Assembly (NCBI GenBank): GCA_033296885.1
Contig: MU863888.1
Location: forward strand, 1 to 64,000
Source of the DNA: Triangularia verruculosa
Taxonomy: Eukaryota; Ascomycota; Sordariomycetes; Sordariales; Podosporaceae
DNA length: 64,000 nt
Reading direction: 5' to 3'
The position numbers and the translations under genes are program-made. Below the pieces are notes generated by a model that saw only the letters and a program-made list of their open reading frames with translations, did not search any database and was not told the DNA's origin. Of this stretch, positions 1 through 11,713 are shown in pieces. Positions within the stretch are counted from its first letter, which is position 1. Each line of letters begins with the position of its first letter.

Positions 1-791
1 ACCCAATATTTTTAATACCTAAACACCCCCCCGCAATTAAAAATCCCAACCAAAAAAAAAACAATAATATTTTTTTTTCTTTTTTTTTTTTCCCCCCCCC
101 CCCCCCCCCCCCCCTACCTAGGTAGGTATAGAGTCTCTCAAAACATCATCACCCTACACAGTACGCCTCAATGGTATCAAAAAAAAAAGCAACAATTCCA
201 GCTTACTCCATTATAGATAACCCTCGTACATACAACGTAAATACCTCTTATCAGTATTTCCTCCTCTTTATTCCCAATCACTTACAAAAAGAAATCCACA
301 ACACCCAATCTCGACCTTTCCCCTTTGTCAAGCATAAAAAAAAACGCTCGAGTGTAAATTCCTACTACCACTTCTACCCTTCCCTTTCCTTTTCCTCCTC
401 CTCCCCCCTTTATCAATCAAGTTTAACCCTGAAACATAAACCCTATTGTTTCTCCTTCTTTCCTCAACCAAAACAATCCACCCCCTAGAACGCATCATCC
501 ATTTTTTTTTCCCTCTGTAGCAGCAGCAGCATACCCATGATATCAAAGCCCTGCTTCAACTCACCTCCCTCCGTCCCCCCCGCAGAAAAAAAACATGGTA
601 TTCAACATCTTCCCATTATCAATGTCCACTAAAGTCATATACCCTCTTATCCTCATCAGCCATACCAATGATTAAAACCTAGAGGCATACTTTCATATCC
701 CTCTCATCAGGTAATACAACGATAACTAGAAAGGGCGTATCCCCAATCACCATCATCACTGCCCATCTTCTGCTTCAGGTACAGTACCATC
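1..791. other. Non-coding, downstream of Nab3-like gene
   Basis: AT-rich and pyrimidine-rich sequence with no supportable gene. The short open frames here are low-complexity. It contains a T tract (about 70-91) running straight into a run of about 23 C (92-114). The right part is the 3' flank of the minus-strand Nab3-like gene. Confidence 0.6.
92..114. repeat. Poly-C homopolymer tract
   Basis: About 23 consecutive C follow about 22 bases that are almost all T, giving a polypyrimidine T-then-C block. Homopolymers of this length are error-prone in assemblies, so the exact length is uncertain. Confidence 0.9.
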
Positions 792-3468
792 CTACTTACC
801 CCCCGAAGCCCTCTTGAGATTCTCCATGATGTTCTGGATGTGCGCGTTGTTTCCCCCGGCATTATTCTGCCCTGCCGCCGGAGGCGGAGGAACACCGCTG
901 TAATACCCAGCCTGCGGAGGTGGGGCTCCGTATTGTTGGGGGGCAGCGTTCTGGAGAGAGCCAAGCAGAGCGTTGATATCGATCTGAGGGACAGCGGCAG
1001 CGGCAGCATGCTGGGCTTGGTGGGGTTGGGCTTGGAGACCAGCCAGGATGGTACGCAGAGTGTCATTGTCAACTTTGCTCAGGTCTGGAAGCGCAGCAGG
1101 AACAGTGGGAGGAGCAGCAGCAGCAGCTTGTGGAACAGGTGGTGGCACGGCTTGCGGAAGTGGGGCATAGTGAGAATGTTGCTGGTGGTGAGGGTATCCA
1201 GTGGCCGCTGGTGGTGGTGATGGAATAACAGGCGGTTGGTAGACAGCTGGGGACTGGTATGTGGGAGCATAAGCTGACTGTGCGGCAATAGGTGGTGGAC
1301 GGGCCTGGACGGCGGCCTTGGACTTCTCCCTAAGGATCAGTTCGGCTGCAATGGGCGGGTCGAGCTGGGAGTAATTCTCAAACTTGATATTGGTGTTGGT
1401 GTTGCGGATGAACAGTTGCAGGTTTACCCTGGCCTGCAGCGGTGAGTTTCGGTCCAGGTCAATGATGGCGTGCACACCCTCAATTACAAGGCGCTGTACA
1501 ATGGTTTCCCGTGGAAAACGAGGGTTGAGATGCATCACATCTGTCGTGAGGCCCCGAACGCGGAGCGCGTTCTCCACCCAGGTGACAAAGGGTCTGTCTA
1601 CATCATGCATGAGTAGAATTTGGATATCTGGAACCGCACTGCCATAACGCTGGGCAATATCAAGCTCCGAGGGGGTGCGGCGGTGATATGGACTGGGGCT
1701 TCTTCGTCGGTAAGCGTCACTGTTGCTCCCAAAACGGTCTCGGCGGGGTGGTGATCGAGAGCGGCGGCGGTCGTGTGGCATTGGGCCATTGTCTCGATCT
1801 CGAGGATAGAAGCCGCGAGAGTTGTCTCGTCGTGGCGAAGCGGACCGGCGGAAATCGTTTCTTCTCGAGTTCGAGTCAAATCTGTCATTGGCCGGACCGC
1901 GTGGACCAGGGCGTCGCTCTGGGGAGTGACCCCTGTTATCCCCAGAACTAGACGGCTTTTTAGTTTGACGTCTTGAAATTTCGAGGTCTGTGAAATAGAT
2001 ATTAGCCTGTTCTTTTGTCCACGACGTGTTGAAGTGATAAGACGGGGCGACTCACGGATGCGGCGACCACCAATCTCCATATCCCGACAAGCCTCCAACG
2101 CAGCCTGAGCTTCCGAGACGGTATGGTATTGGATGAACCCATAGGCGCTCTTCATAGAGATCTGGGCTAGCCGGCCATACTTGCTGAATACCGCAAAGAC
2201 TTGTTGCTTTGAGACTCTGTCGCTGGAAAGGTTCCCTAAACAACCGTCAACCAACTAGCTGCCTTTCGGATGGACCGACTTCACCTACCAACAAAGACTC
2301 TCGAGCCTTCGGGGAATTTGTCCCAATTCTGCTCCGACGTGTACTGCTTTTCCTCAGCCAGGAAAGTTTCCCAGGCACTTCCGCCGAAGCCCGAGGCTGG
2401 GCCCTGTCCGGGTGCCGATGGCTCCATGTCATATGAATTCCTAGATGTAGCATGTGAAGATTGATTATACGAACGCATCAAACCACCGTCTGTGGGTGTA
2501 AGTGGGTGCCCATATACGGGCGGACCACGAGAATAACTTTGTGGTTGGGCCGATACCACAGGTTTGGGAGGCAGTGAGGAAGGATGAGGCCCTGACAGCA
2601 GAGATGTGGTTGGGGCAGCATCTGTGGCACTGGCTCTAGCCGTGATATCGTCTACCAACTTCTGGATGGAGGCAGGATCCTGCATTGGTGGCCCCGCAGT
2701 GGCAAGTCCGGTGTCAACAAATGCATCGGACTTGCCCTTGGGGGCTGGCGTCGGAAGCGTGCTTGTTGGGGATAGTGGATTGGGGGGTCCGGATGATGTG
2801 GTGGTGGACGGTGGCTCGTTGTCACCGGGCATGAGCGTTGGAGAGCCGTTGGCATTGGGCTGCTCTGCTGATGACGATGTGGGTGGTGGAGGGCCATCTT
2901 CAAGAGGGGCAACGGCAAGAGAGTTGCTGTGAGGCTGGGTGGCAGAAGGTACAGCAGGCGCAGATGTGACTTGTTCATTCATGGAATTGGAAGGGGCAGC
3001 CTCCTCTGATACATCAGGCTGAAGCTCGCCAGAGCCAGCCTCGCTATTCGAGCTCTGAGCGTCGACTGGCGGCGAATCAAAGCTCTTTGCATACTCATCA
3101 TTGTCGGGAGCAGCATCGGCAGCGCCGTCAGCGGTAGCAGCGACATTCCCCTGCGTCTCGTCCTCGTCACCATAGTCAATGCTCCCATCGCTATCATCGT
3201 GGAAGTCTGAGGAGTCACCGGCCACTACAATGGTGTCGGATACAGGGGCCGACGCACTGTGATTCTCCAGACCGGGGTCCATGATGATGCCGGTCATGGG
3301 TTCTGACTGGTGAAAATCGGCTGGATTGAGAGCTGCTGTGTCAGTGGTTGCTGCTTGGTCCTGAAGCATGGGGACCACCGAGTTGCTCTGAATCTGGACA
3401 GAGATGGGCTTGGGCGAGAGGGGACTCAAGCTGGCGGCGGCCACAATCTCGGGTGACTGTTCCGACAT
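792..3468 (-). CDS. NAB3: Nab3-like RRM protein (hnRNP-like)
   Basis: Three exons on the minus strand: 3468-2289, 2235-2056, 1987-792 (851 aa). The frame is kept across both introns (53 and 68 bp). The first 385 residues are acidic and Ser/Pro-rich, with DDSDGSIDYGDEDE near residue 95. An RRM follows at about 388-457, with RNP2 SRVFVGNL and RNP1 SAYGFIQY. Next come an Arg/Ser/Asp-rich stretch and a compact domain at about 560-640 (PDIQILLMHDVDRPFVTWVE), then a Pro/Gln/Ala-rich tail. This order (acidic N-terminus, single RRM, anticodon-binding-like domain, Q/P-rich tail) matches yeast Nab3, which binds nascent RNA with Nrd1-Sen1 for non-poly(A) termination. That role is inferred from family. 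The start is the first ATG; the codon before it is TTG. It is divergent from the GGQ-factor gene. Confidence 0.85.
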
Positions 3469-4087
3469 CAAGTGGAATGCAGTTGGTCGCGACTGGTTGG
3501 ACGTCTGGATGAGAGGGGGATCAAAAGATCAAGAAAAGAAAAAAGGAGGAAATGGGGTTAGAGTGACAGTGGTTGGGTCCGAGGGGAAGACGTGTTGGGG
3601 ACGGGAATCCTGACTTGTCTTTTCTGGCTGTTACGCGGCGGGCGATGGACGACTGATGAAGTGCACAGAGAGGAGAGCGCGCGAGAGAAAGGGCAAGAGA
3701 TGGGAAGCTCTGGTTTTGTGATATCTGAGGCGGTGGATGAACCTGGAAGGTTTGCGGAAAAAAAAGCCAACGGGAACCGTCACAAGCTCGCAGCCACTTT
3801 TGATGAAGAAGTCTGGGCCAGGTGGGCAGAGGCGTTGCAAGCGCAAGGCTGATGAGAAGTATCCGCAGAGGAAAAGAAAATTCTCGATTGGGAGCCCCAC
3901 CCTAGCTTAGGGTTGCTTAGCGCAACCTGCCGCCAGGGTTACGAGTGGGGCTTAGTCGGCTGACAGTAGCCAATGGATTGTTCTCCATTGTTTGCATTCA
4001 TCGTCATTTGAATGCATCAAAGAACATAGGTACATAGAATGCAGTTCAGCCTCGAGTTTGTGTGTACCTTTAGCTTGTCTGATCATC
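3469..4087. promoter_or_regulatory. Divergent intergenic region, Nab3-like / GGQ factor
   Basis: A 619 bp spacer between two divergent start codons must carry both promoters. Purine-rich sequence (GAAAAGAAAAAAGGAGG near 3535) lies just upstream of the Nab3-like start. No clear TATA box was seen. Confidence 0.5.
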
Positions 4088-4783
4088 ATGTCACTGCTCC
4101 GTAGACTCCAACCACCAAGCTTCTTCTCTGCAACCTCCTGGACAGGGAACCGCTTAGTATCGGCGCCAGTCTCGCGATTCATTAGACACCAGGCATTCGA
4201 CGCATCTTTTGACGATGAAGAGCTTAGTGAAGCCCGGAAATGGCACCAGTCATTCAAGATTGACAACCTTCCCGAAGGCAACACTTCGTTTGCCCGATCT
4301 AGTGGCCCTGGCGGCCAACATGTAAACAAGTTTGTGCATCTGCCATCAGCGTCTCCAGCCTCAGCCTGTTGACCAGAGTTTGGGTAGGACGGAAACAAAA
4401 GCGACAACCACATGGCCTGTCCCGCAGCTATTGTCCAGACTCCCCAAACTGCTGCATGCCGGTCTCCGGGAATCTAAATACTTTTCGAAGCGGAGTGACT
4501 CTCTGGTCTTTCAGGCTCAGACCCAGCGAAGTCGCACTGCCAATACAGAAGACAACCGACAGAAGCTGTTTGATGAGCTCCAACAGCTGTACGAGGCTAC
4601 CGTGCCAAATGCAACGAGACCAGAAAAGGCTGCTAAATATGAAGCTCTGTATGTGATGTTCAATCATCAGCTATCCGCAAAAGCTAACACCAACACAGCA
4701 AGAAGAGCGCCACGGAGTCCAGGTTGAAAAGCAAAAAGCATCATTCCTCCAAAAAGGTTAGTCGGAGGGGAGGATCTGAGTAG
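4088..4783 (+). CDS. Mitochondrial GGQ release-factor-domain protein (ICT1/Pth4-like)
   Basis: Three exons: 4088-4329, 4388-4648, 4699-4783 (195 aa). Intron 2 has a GTATGT donor and a GCTAAC branch 8 bp before its CAG acceptor. The spliced product carries SSGPGGQHVNKTETKA at about residues 70-85. This is the class I release-factor catalytic GGQ loop, which hydrolyses peptidyl-tRNA. There is no codon-recognition domain, and the C-terminus is strongly basic (KSKKHHSSKK). Length and layout match ICT1/yeast Pth4, which rescue stalled mitochondrial ribosomes. The Arg/Ser-rich N-terminus looks like a mitochondrial presequence. A C12orf65/Rso55-type relative is a less likely alternative. The start is the first ATG; an upstream in-frame extension begins only with TTG. 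Confidence 0.85.
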
Positions 4784-4837
4784 TAGCACCCATCCAAGAG
4801 TTGATCTGCAGACACATGGAATGAAGTCAAAAGATGG

Positions 4838-4908
4838 TGTCCAACCCCGGATTCGAACCGAGACCTTCAGCCGTGTAGCGCGCCAATTGATTCATCCAAA
4901 CACCCCCT
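4838..4908 (-). tRNA. Degenerate tRNA-like sequence (probable pseudo-tRNA)
   Basis: Read on the minus strand, GGTTCGAATCC is a perfect T-arm/B-box consensus, with a 5-bp stem (CTCGG/CCGGG) around the TTCGAAT loop. A TTTT run follows about 5 nt past the 3' end. Upstream, TGAATCAATTGGC resembles an A-box/D-loop with three mismatches. Only about 11 nt separate the D-arm-like GGCGCGC from the AGGTC variable-loop-like segment, too few for a normal 17-nt anticodon arm. The acceptor halves pair only with many wobbles. I call it a tRNA relic with a deleted anticodon arm; the isotype cannot be assigned. Confidence 0.45.
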
Positions 4909-5299
4909 CGTGTGATTCTTACTCTCAATTCCACTGGGGATCGTGCCAGAGTCTGCTATTGACAGGAAGGTACGTGATACCTAACTGTCCTTGTTGTTTT
5001 TAGACGAGACCAACAGTACCATTCAGAACGTTCGTGGTAGCACGAGTTGGATGCGTGTATGAAACGTCGCCTCGGACCGCTATGCCAACTACGCCAGAGG
5101 GAGCACCTGGGCTTATTTGCTGAGTTTTAGGAGCAAAGTATGGTTCTAAATACCCGATGGAAGGAACCTTTCGAGGCTTATTTTTCAACTTAGTTCGTGT
5201 TTTTATAAAAAATGACACTGAAAATAGGGTATAGCTCAGTAGGTAAAAATAAGATCAAATCAACAAGCAACAGGGGGCATCTCTTAGATATCCCTATTT

Positions 5300-6660
5300 G
5301 AGAACCATCAACTAATCATCCCCATCATCATCCGAACTATCCTCCAAATCACCCCCCTCCCCCTCAATATACAGAATGTTTATTTCTTGATGATATTAAC
5401 CCTGTCGGCTGTTGCCTCAATCGTCATGGTCTCTGCCGAGAAGAGAGTCGATATCGCCTCTATCTGTTCAGCCGTTGGGCTCCCTGGGAGAGCCACCGCC
5501 TCATTTTGCCAGATTGTCTGAGGAAGAGCCGTCGAAGACGGGCCGCCAGTTTCGAATTACTCGAGGCGTGGTTGTTGATAGAGTTCGGCGTGATTGTATT
5601 TCAGCAGCGCTCGCTAACGGAGATCCGGGGAGGAGACAAGCTGGGATGATTTGGGTGCGCTGAAGGATCGGTTAGGTCCAAATTCTGCCAACAGCACAGC
5701 ATAGAGGAGCGGGCCTCCCATCAAGCAACTTCTCGTCATCTACCTCACGCCCATCCGACCCAGGTTTCTTCACCCAACTAACATCCATCCAGCACTACAG
5801 CACCCTCTCCTCAAACCGCAACCCCCACGTCGCCGTCCAGCTGATGATCCCAACTCGAGATAATCCTTCTTAGTAAACACCTTGCCAATCCCCTTCTCCA
5901 TTCCGAACCCCCATGATTTCGGGGCTCGTTTATGTCTATTGCGCGAGCACTACCGTGGCCATTGTGAAGAGGTTGCTCCGTCGAACAATAGTTGTTAACA
6001 GCATCGACTACCTCACCCGAGACTCTCGATTTAGTAACAATCCCAATTATCTTACCAGTACACTAATAGTCAGGAACTAAGAATTATTCGAGGATTTCCT
6101 ATGCTTCATTTGCGGCCATGGAGAAAATATAGGGGTTAGGTTTGGCCCTGAGAAGCTACATCATAAACAAACAATGATACGTAAAGGCTGGACATGATTG
6201 GAATCAACTTCTCCCAAACAATACGCAGCAATGACGGAGATAGTAAGCCAAACCTGCCTGTCAAGTTGAATTTGTTTGAATTACGACAGTTACCAACGTC
6301 CATTTCTAACTAGCAGTAGAATCCTGATACTTTGCAGGTTTGTACATATCTGACAGTGAGCCCCTGACATCGAAAAAGGGATATGCATCTAATAAAAATA
6401 AGCACGTTAACATCAACCGAGACTACGCCAGATCGAGTTAAAGACCAAGTAACAAATGGGTCGATAAACAAGAATACCTGGATACCAACAACCAACATAC
6501 CGCGGCCTTCTCCTCTTTGCTGGTCGAGGGTTTCGAGATCCAGTCATAGTCGCGGCCTTTGCTGGCGTTGAAGACGTCTTCGTAGCCGTATTCGCGAAGG
6601 ACGACAAGCACTGACCACTCGGCACCCTCGATTCACCACGATACCAATCCTCCCGTCAGG
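5300..6660 (-). pseudogene. Decayed protein-coding gene (relic), identity unknown
   Basis: No ORF spans the region, but the minus strand shows gene-like segments in changing frames. At about 6630-6500, GAEWSVLVVLREYGYEDVF followed by NASKGRDYDWISKPS ends at a good GTATGT donor, with an in-frame stop just upstream. At about 5900-5860 there is FGMEKGIGKVFTKKDYLEL. At about 5525-5390 there is IWQNEAVALPGSPTAEQIEA running to a stop. At about 5360-5312 an acidic end LYIEGEGGDLEDSSDDDGDD stops. The segments are separated by stops and frame changes. I read this as an inactivated gene, perhaps BRCT- or nuclease-like at best, but I do not recognise the family. A heavily spliced functional gene is not fully excluded. 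Confidence 0.45.
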
Positions 6661-6680
6661 TTAACAGTTATCTTGGTTGT

Positions 6681-7134
6681 CAGGAGCTGCGAATCTCGTA
6701 CTAGCTTTTGGCTAGAATATCCTCAAATCAAGAGTGGTCTAAGTGGGTAAAGCATGTTGCTGCACCAGGAGTCTTGAAATACTCTTTTGGGAGGAAAGCT
6801 CTTCTATATTCATGGTACCCGTATGATAGGACAGTCAAAAGAAGAGTCGGCAGACAGTCATCACCGGCTCACTCACTCTCGTCACTCCGACAGCATGAAC
6901 ATGCCCGTCCCACTTGGGAAGTCGCGGCGTCAGTAATTGAATCCGCGCTAGTGCAGCTCACTGTGGATTCCTGATCCTCGATAAGCCGATAAGCACCCTT
7001 GGCATCTCACCGCCCGGCAGAACAAAAAATAATTGAGAGCTGCTTGCAGCTGCAGGTGTCGCAAACTCCCCAAAATTTATCTGGGGTCCCTCCAATTGTC
7101 CAAGGCCCAATTCGCAAAGAAGAAAGCCGCGACA
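6681..7134. promoter_or_regulatory. Upstream region of Kre33/NAT10 gene
   Basis: Non-coding sequence just upstream of the acetyltransferase start. A pyrimidine-rich, TATA-less promoter is likely, but no specific element stands out. Confidence 0.4.
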
Positions 7135-10100
7135 ATGACGACCCAAAAAGTAGTGTAGGTTTTTTTCCCCTTCTTCTACACTGGAACACAAATCAAGAAC
7201 AATATAAATTGACCTTCCCTTGCACAGAGACTCCCGAATCCCAACACTAATCCGCAATGGCCTCCAAGAGAAGAAGCGCAGCTTCTTCGTCGTCGTCGGC
7301 GACCGCGCCAAGGATGCCATCGTCCACCTCTACTACATCATGTCCAGCATGGAGGTGAGGCACAACAAGTCAGTATTGTGGGCCTACAAGAACAAGCTCC
7401 TCGGCTTCACCTCCCACCGAAAGAAGCGCGAGAACAAGATCAAGAAGGAAATCAGGCGCGGCGTCAGAGAAGCCAACTCCGAGGACCCATTCGAGCTGTT
7501 TATTTCGCTGAACGATATCCGATATGTCTACTACAAGGAAACCGAAAAGATTCTCGGTAACACCTACGGCATGCTGATCCTCCAAGACTTCGAAGCCATG
7601 ACGCCAAATATCCTCGCCAGGACGATCGAGACGGTAGAGGGTGGTGGCTTGGTGGTGTTGTTGCTGAAGGGGATGAACTCCCTGAAGCAGCTTTATACCA
7701 TGTCAATGGACGTCCACTCAAGATACAGAACCGAGGCGCATGATGATGTTGTGGCGAGATTCAACGAGAGATTCATCCTGTCACTCGGCAGCTGCGACTC
7801 TTGCTTGGTTATCGACGATGAATTGAACGTTTTGCCGATTTCAGGAGGAAAGGGAGTCAAGGCGCTGCCACCACCAGACGAGGACGAGCCAATCAGCAAG
7901 ACGAAGCAGGAGCTCGAGAAGATCAAGGATTCGTTGCAGGATACACAGCCAATTGGGTCGCTTGTGAAGCTGGCGAAGACGACAGACCAGGCGAAGGCGC
8001 TGCTTACGTTCGTGGACGCGATTGCGGAGAAGACTCTCAGGAATACGGTCACGTTGACTGCTGCTCGTGGTCGCGGAAAGTCGGCGGCGATGGGTGTTGC
8101 CATTGCGGCTGCGGTGGCGTATGGTTACAGCAATATTTTCATTACTTCACCGTCGCCGGAGAACTTGAAGACTTTGTTCGAATTTGTGTTCAAGGGATTC
8201 GATGCGCTGGATTACAAGGATCATGCCGATTACTCCATCATTCAGTCGACGAACCCCGATTTCAACAAGGCGATTGTCAGAGTCAACATTCACAGAAACC
8301 ACCGTCAGACGATTCAGTACTTCCGCCCACAGGATGCGCACGTTCTTGGACAGGCCGAGTTGGTGGTTATTGATGAGGCGGCTGCCATTCCTCTCCCTGT
8401 TGTGAAGAAGCTCATGGGCCCTTACTTGGTCTTCATGGCTTCCACAATCAGCGGTTACGAAGGTACTGGTCGGTCGCTTTCCCTCAAGCTCATCAAGCAG
8501 CTCAGAGAACAGTCCATGACCGGTGGCAACCCGAACGGCGCAGGTACTGCTGAGGTTGACAGGGCCAGCGGAAAGACCACCAAGGAAACTGCTGGAATTG
8601 GCGGCCGCTCCCTCAAGGAAATCACCCTGTCGGAGCCCATCCGTTACGCCCAAGGCGACAGCGTGGAGAAGTGGCTCAACACCCTCCTCTGCCTCGACGC
8701 GACACTCCCCAGATCAAAGCTCAACACCCAGGGCTGCCCAGACCCCTCCCAGTGCGAGCTGTTGCATGTCAACCGCGACACACTCTTCTCTTTCCACCCT
8801 GTATCCGAACGATTCCTCCAGCAAATGGTAGCGCTTTATGTTGCCTCTCATTACAAGAACTCACCCAACGATCTTCAGCTCATGTCGGACGCGCCCGCTC
8901 ACGAGCTTTTCGTACTAACTGGACCTATCTCGGAGGGAAGGTTGCCAGAGCCGTTGTGCGTTATTCAGGTTTCTTTGGAGGGTAAAATCAGCAGACAGAG
9001 CATTCTCAACAGCTTGAGCAGAGGGTCACAGCCAGCAGGTGACTTGATCCCCTGGTTGGTGTCTCAGCAGTTCCAAGACGACGAGTTTGCTTCTCTTTCT
9101 GGTGCTCGTGTTGTCCGCATTGCTACCAACCCCGATTACGTCTCGATGGGCTACGGTTCCAAGGCTTTGGAGCTCCTCGTCAACTACTACGAGGGCAAGT
9201 TCGCCAACCTTTCTGAGGATGATGACGTAGCCATGGTGCAAGCGGCCCCAAGAGTCACGGATGCCGAGCTGGAGAAGGGTTCACTCTTTGACGACATCAA
9301 AGTCAGGGATATGTCGGAGCTTCCTCCCCTGTTTGCCAAATTGGCCGAGAGGAGACCGGAGAGGCTGGATTATGTCGGCGTGAGCTACGGCTTGACGCAG
9401 CCATTGCACAAGTTCTGGAAGAGGTCACAGTTTGCTCCTGTGTACCTGAGACAAACGGCGAATGACTTGACAGGCGAGCACACGTGCGTTATGCTCAGGA
9501 CGCTGCAGGATAGCAGTGATTCGACCTGGTTGGGAGCTTTTGCGAATGACTTCCACAAGAGGTTCCTGAGCTTGTTGTCGTACAAGTTCAGAGAGTTTCC
9601 TTCGATCTTGGCGTTGACGATTGAGGAGAGTGCCAATGCTGGGGCGGAGCTTGATCCATCAGCCCAGGCTGGCAGCTTGAGCAAGCAAGAGCTGGATGGC
9701 TTGCTCACTCCCTTTGACCACAAGAGACTCGAGTCATACTCCAACGGGCTGCTCGACTACCATGTGGTGTTGGATCTCATTCCTACTATCGCAAACCTGT
9801 TTTTCACTGGCAAGCTGAAGGAGATCAAGCTCAGCGGGCTGCAACAGGCGATTCTGTTGGCTGTTGGCTTGCAGAGAAAAGAGGTGGATGTGGTGGCGGA
9901 TGAGCTGGGCCTGCCGGCCAGTCAGCTGCTGGCGATCTTCATCAAGATCATGAGGAAGATTGTTTCGCATCTGAGCTCGGTGGTGTCAGGTGCTATCGAG
10001 GCGGAGATGCCAGACCAGGGCAAGATCGGAGTCAGCAGAGAGAATGCTTCGGGCGTGCACGATGATGAAGTGGTGGACAACAAATTTGTGCCGTTGGAGA

Positions 10101-10449
10101 TGAGCTTGGAGGATGAGTTGGAGGAGGCGGGAGATGAGGCTGCAGCGGAGCTGAGGAAGAGGCAGAGGGAGATGATTGATTCCTTGCCGTTGGATCAGTG
10201 AGTTGTTTCGTTTCTTGCCGTGATATAAATCAGTGCTAACAAATCTGTTCTAGGTATGAGATCGAGGGTGACGAGACCGTCTGGAAGGATGCTGAGACCC
10301 AAGTGCTCAAGGCGGCCAAGAGCGGCAAGTCTGGGACCACAGTGAGCGTCAAGACCAAGGCGAAGCGCAAGGCTGGTGAGGACGGTGCTGAGGAGAAGGG
10401 CCATTCCAAGGCCAAGAAGCCCAAGAAGGAGAAGAGCAGCAAGAGGTAA
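7135..10449 (+). CDS. KRE33: RNA cytidine acetyltransferase (Kre33/NAT10)
   Basis: Three exons: 7135-7154, 7228-10197, 10254-10449 (1061 aa). The 20-nt first exon encodes MTTQKVV and joins in frame to DSRIPTLIRNG, the near-invariant N-terminus of this family. Kre33/NAT10 makes N4-acetylcytidine in 18S rRNA and, with Tan1, in tRNA-Ser/Leu, using acetyl-CoA and ATP, in the nucleolus. In order: TmcA-type N domain; RecD-like helicase module with Walker A RGRGKSA (Lys291) and VVIDEAAAIPLPVV as Walker B; GNAT domain with the acetyl-CoA loop MGYGSKA near residue 660; RNA-binding C-terminal region; Lys-rich tail (AKKPKKEKSSKR) encoded by exon 3. Length matches yeast (1056) and human (1025) enzymes. 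The open frame alone would start at a TTG, so the small exon is needed to supply the ATG. Confidence 0.96.
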
Positions 10450-11213
10450 TGAAGAAAGGCAAGAGCGGGAGTATATAGGGGAGTTGTTTGTACTGGTAAA
10501 AAGATACCCAGTCTTGATTTTGATAGGAATTGATCAGGACTTTCAACATAACAATATGTATCAAAAGGGGGTCTCGTGATGTTACACAGACCCCGGTGGT
10601 TGACAGGGGGAGCCAAGGACGACTCGGAGCGAAGCGTTGGGCGAACTCCTGAAAGAGGGGAAGTGGGGCTCCCCACTCGAGTTGATTGGTTAGAGGAACG
10701 AGGGGCAGCAACTCGGTGCTTGTCTCGAGTGGTCTGGGTTGCGATGGAACGTGGGAATGGGTGCGGCTGATGAAGACAAATGCCGGAAGAGGGTGATTTA
10801 TTATGTAGAAGAGCCGTCAAACATCAGTTGGTAAGGTGTCATCAGGAAGACAACGTCGTCCAGTTGGAGCCTCGAGTGGAAAACCCCTCTCTTTCGGACT
10901 TGTTCTCCATCCAATCCAATTCTGTCGCTTCTCCTTTGGTACGACCAGGCTCCCTCTTTTGGGTCCTCACCTTCTCACAGCAAGGCTGGCTGCCCGATTG
11001 CCGTCAGAGCATTTCCCCCCTTTGACGAACACCTCTAGATAAGGCTACGGCAAGGCGTCCAGGCAAACGTCAACTACCGACGAGGCGATTAATATCTTGG
11101 GTACCTGGCGTACAACCTTCTGCGACGACATCAACAGTTGCCCGCGCGCGCTTTGTAAGCGACAACCACCACACCGACACCGCCGACGACAAAGAGAGAG
11201 CAAGGAGACAACC
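10450..11213. other. Intergenic: 3' of Kre33, 5' of CaM-kinase
   Basis: A 764 bp spacer between tandem plus-strand genes. No ORF here shows coding character. The right half is C-rich and is presumably the kinase leader (CACCACACCGACACCGCC near 11167). Confidence 0.5.
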
Positions 11214-11681
11214 ATGGCCACCACCGGCGGCCGAACCCAACCCAACATCCAACCATGCCAATACAAAGTCGGCAAGACCCTCGGCGCGGGGTCTTACTCG
11301 GTTGTGAAGGAATGCGTGCACATCGACACGGGCAGGTACTACGCCGCCAAGGTCATCAACAAGCGACTGATGGCCGGCCGCGAGCACATGGTATATTTTC
11401 CTCTCCCCCCTCCCTATTTCCCCCCTTATCCCCATCACTAACCGCCTCCCATCTGCAAGGTCCGCAACGAAATCGCCGTCCTCCGCCGAGTCTCCATGGG
11501 CCACCAAAACATCCTCACCCTAGTCGACTACTTTGAAACAATGAACAACCTCTACCTCGTCACCGACCTCGCCCTCGGCGGCGAGCTGTTCGAGCGCATC
11601 TGCCGAAAAGGCAGCTACTACGAATCCGACGCCGCCGACCTCATCCGCGCCACTTTATCGGCTATAGCCTACCTCCACGAC

Positions 11682-11713
<32 letters not shown>

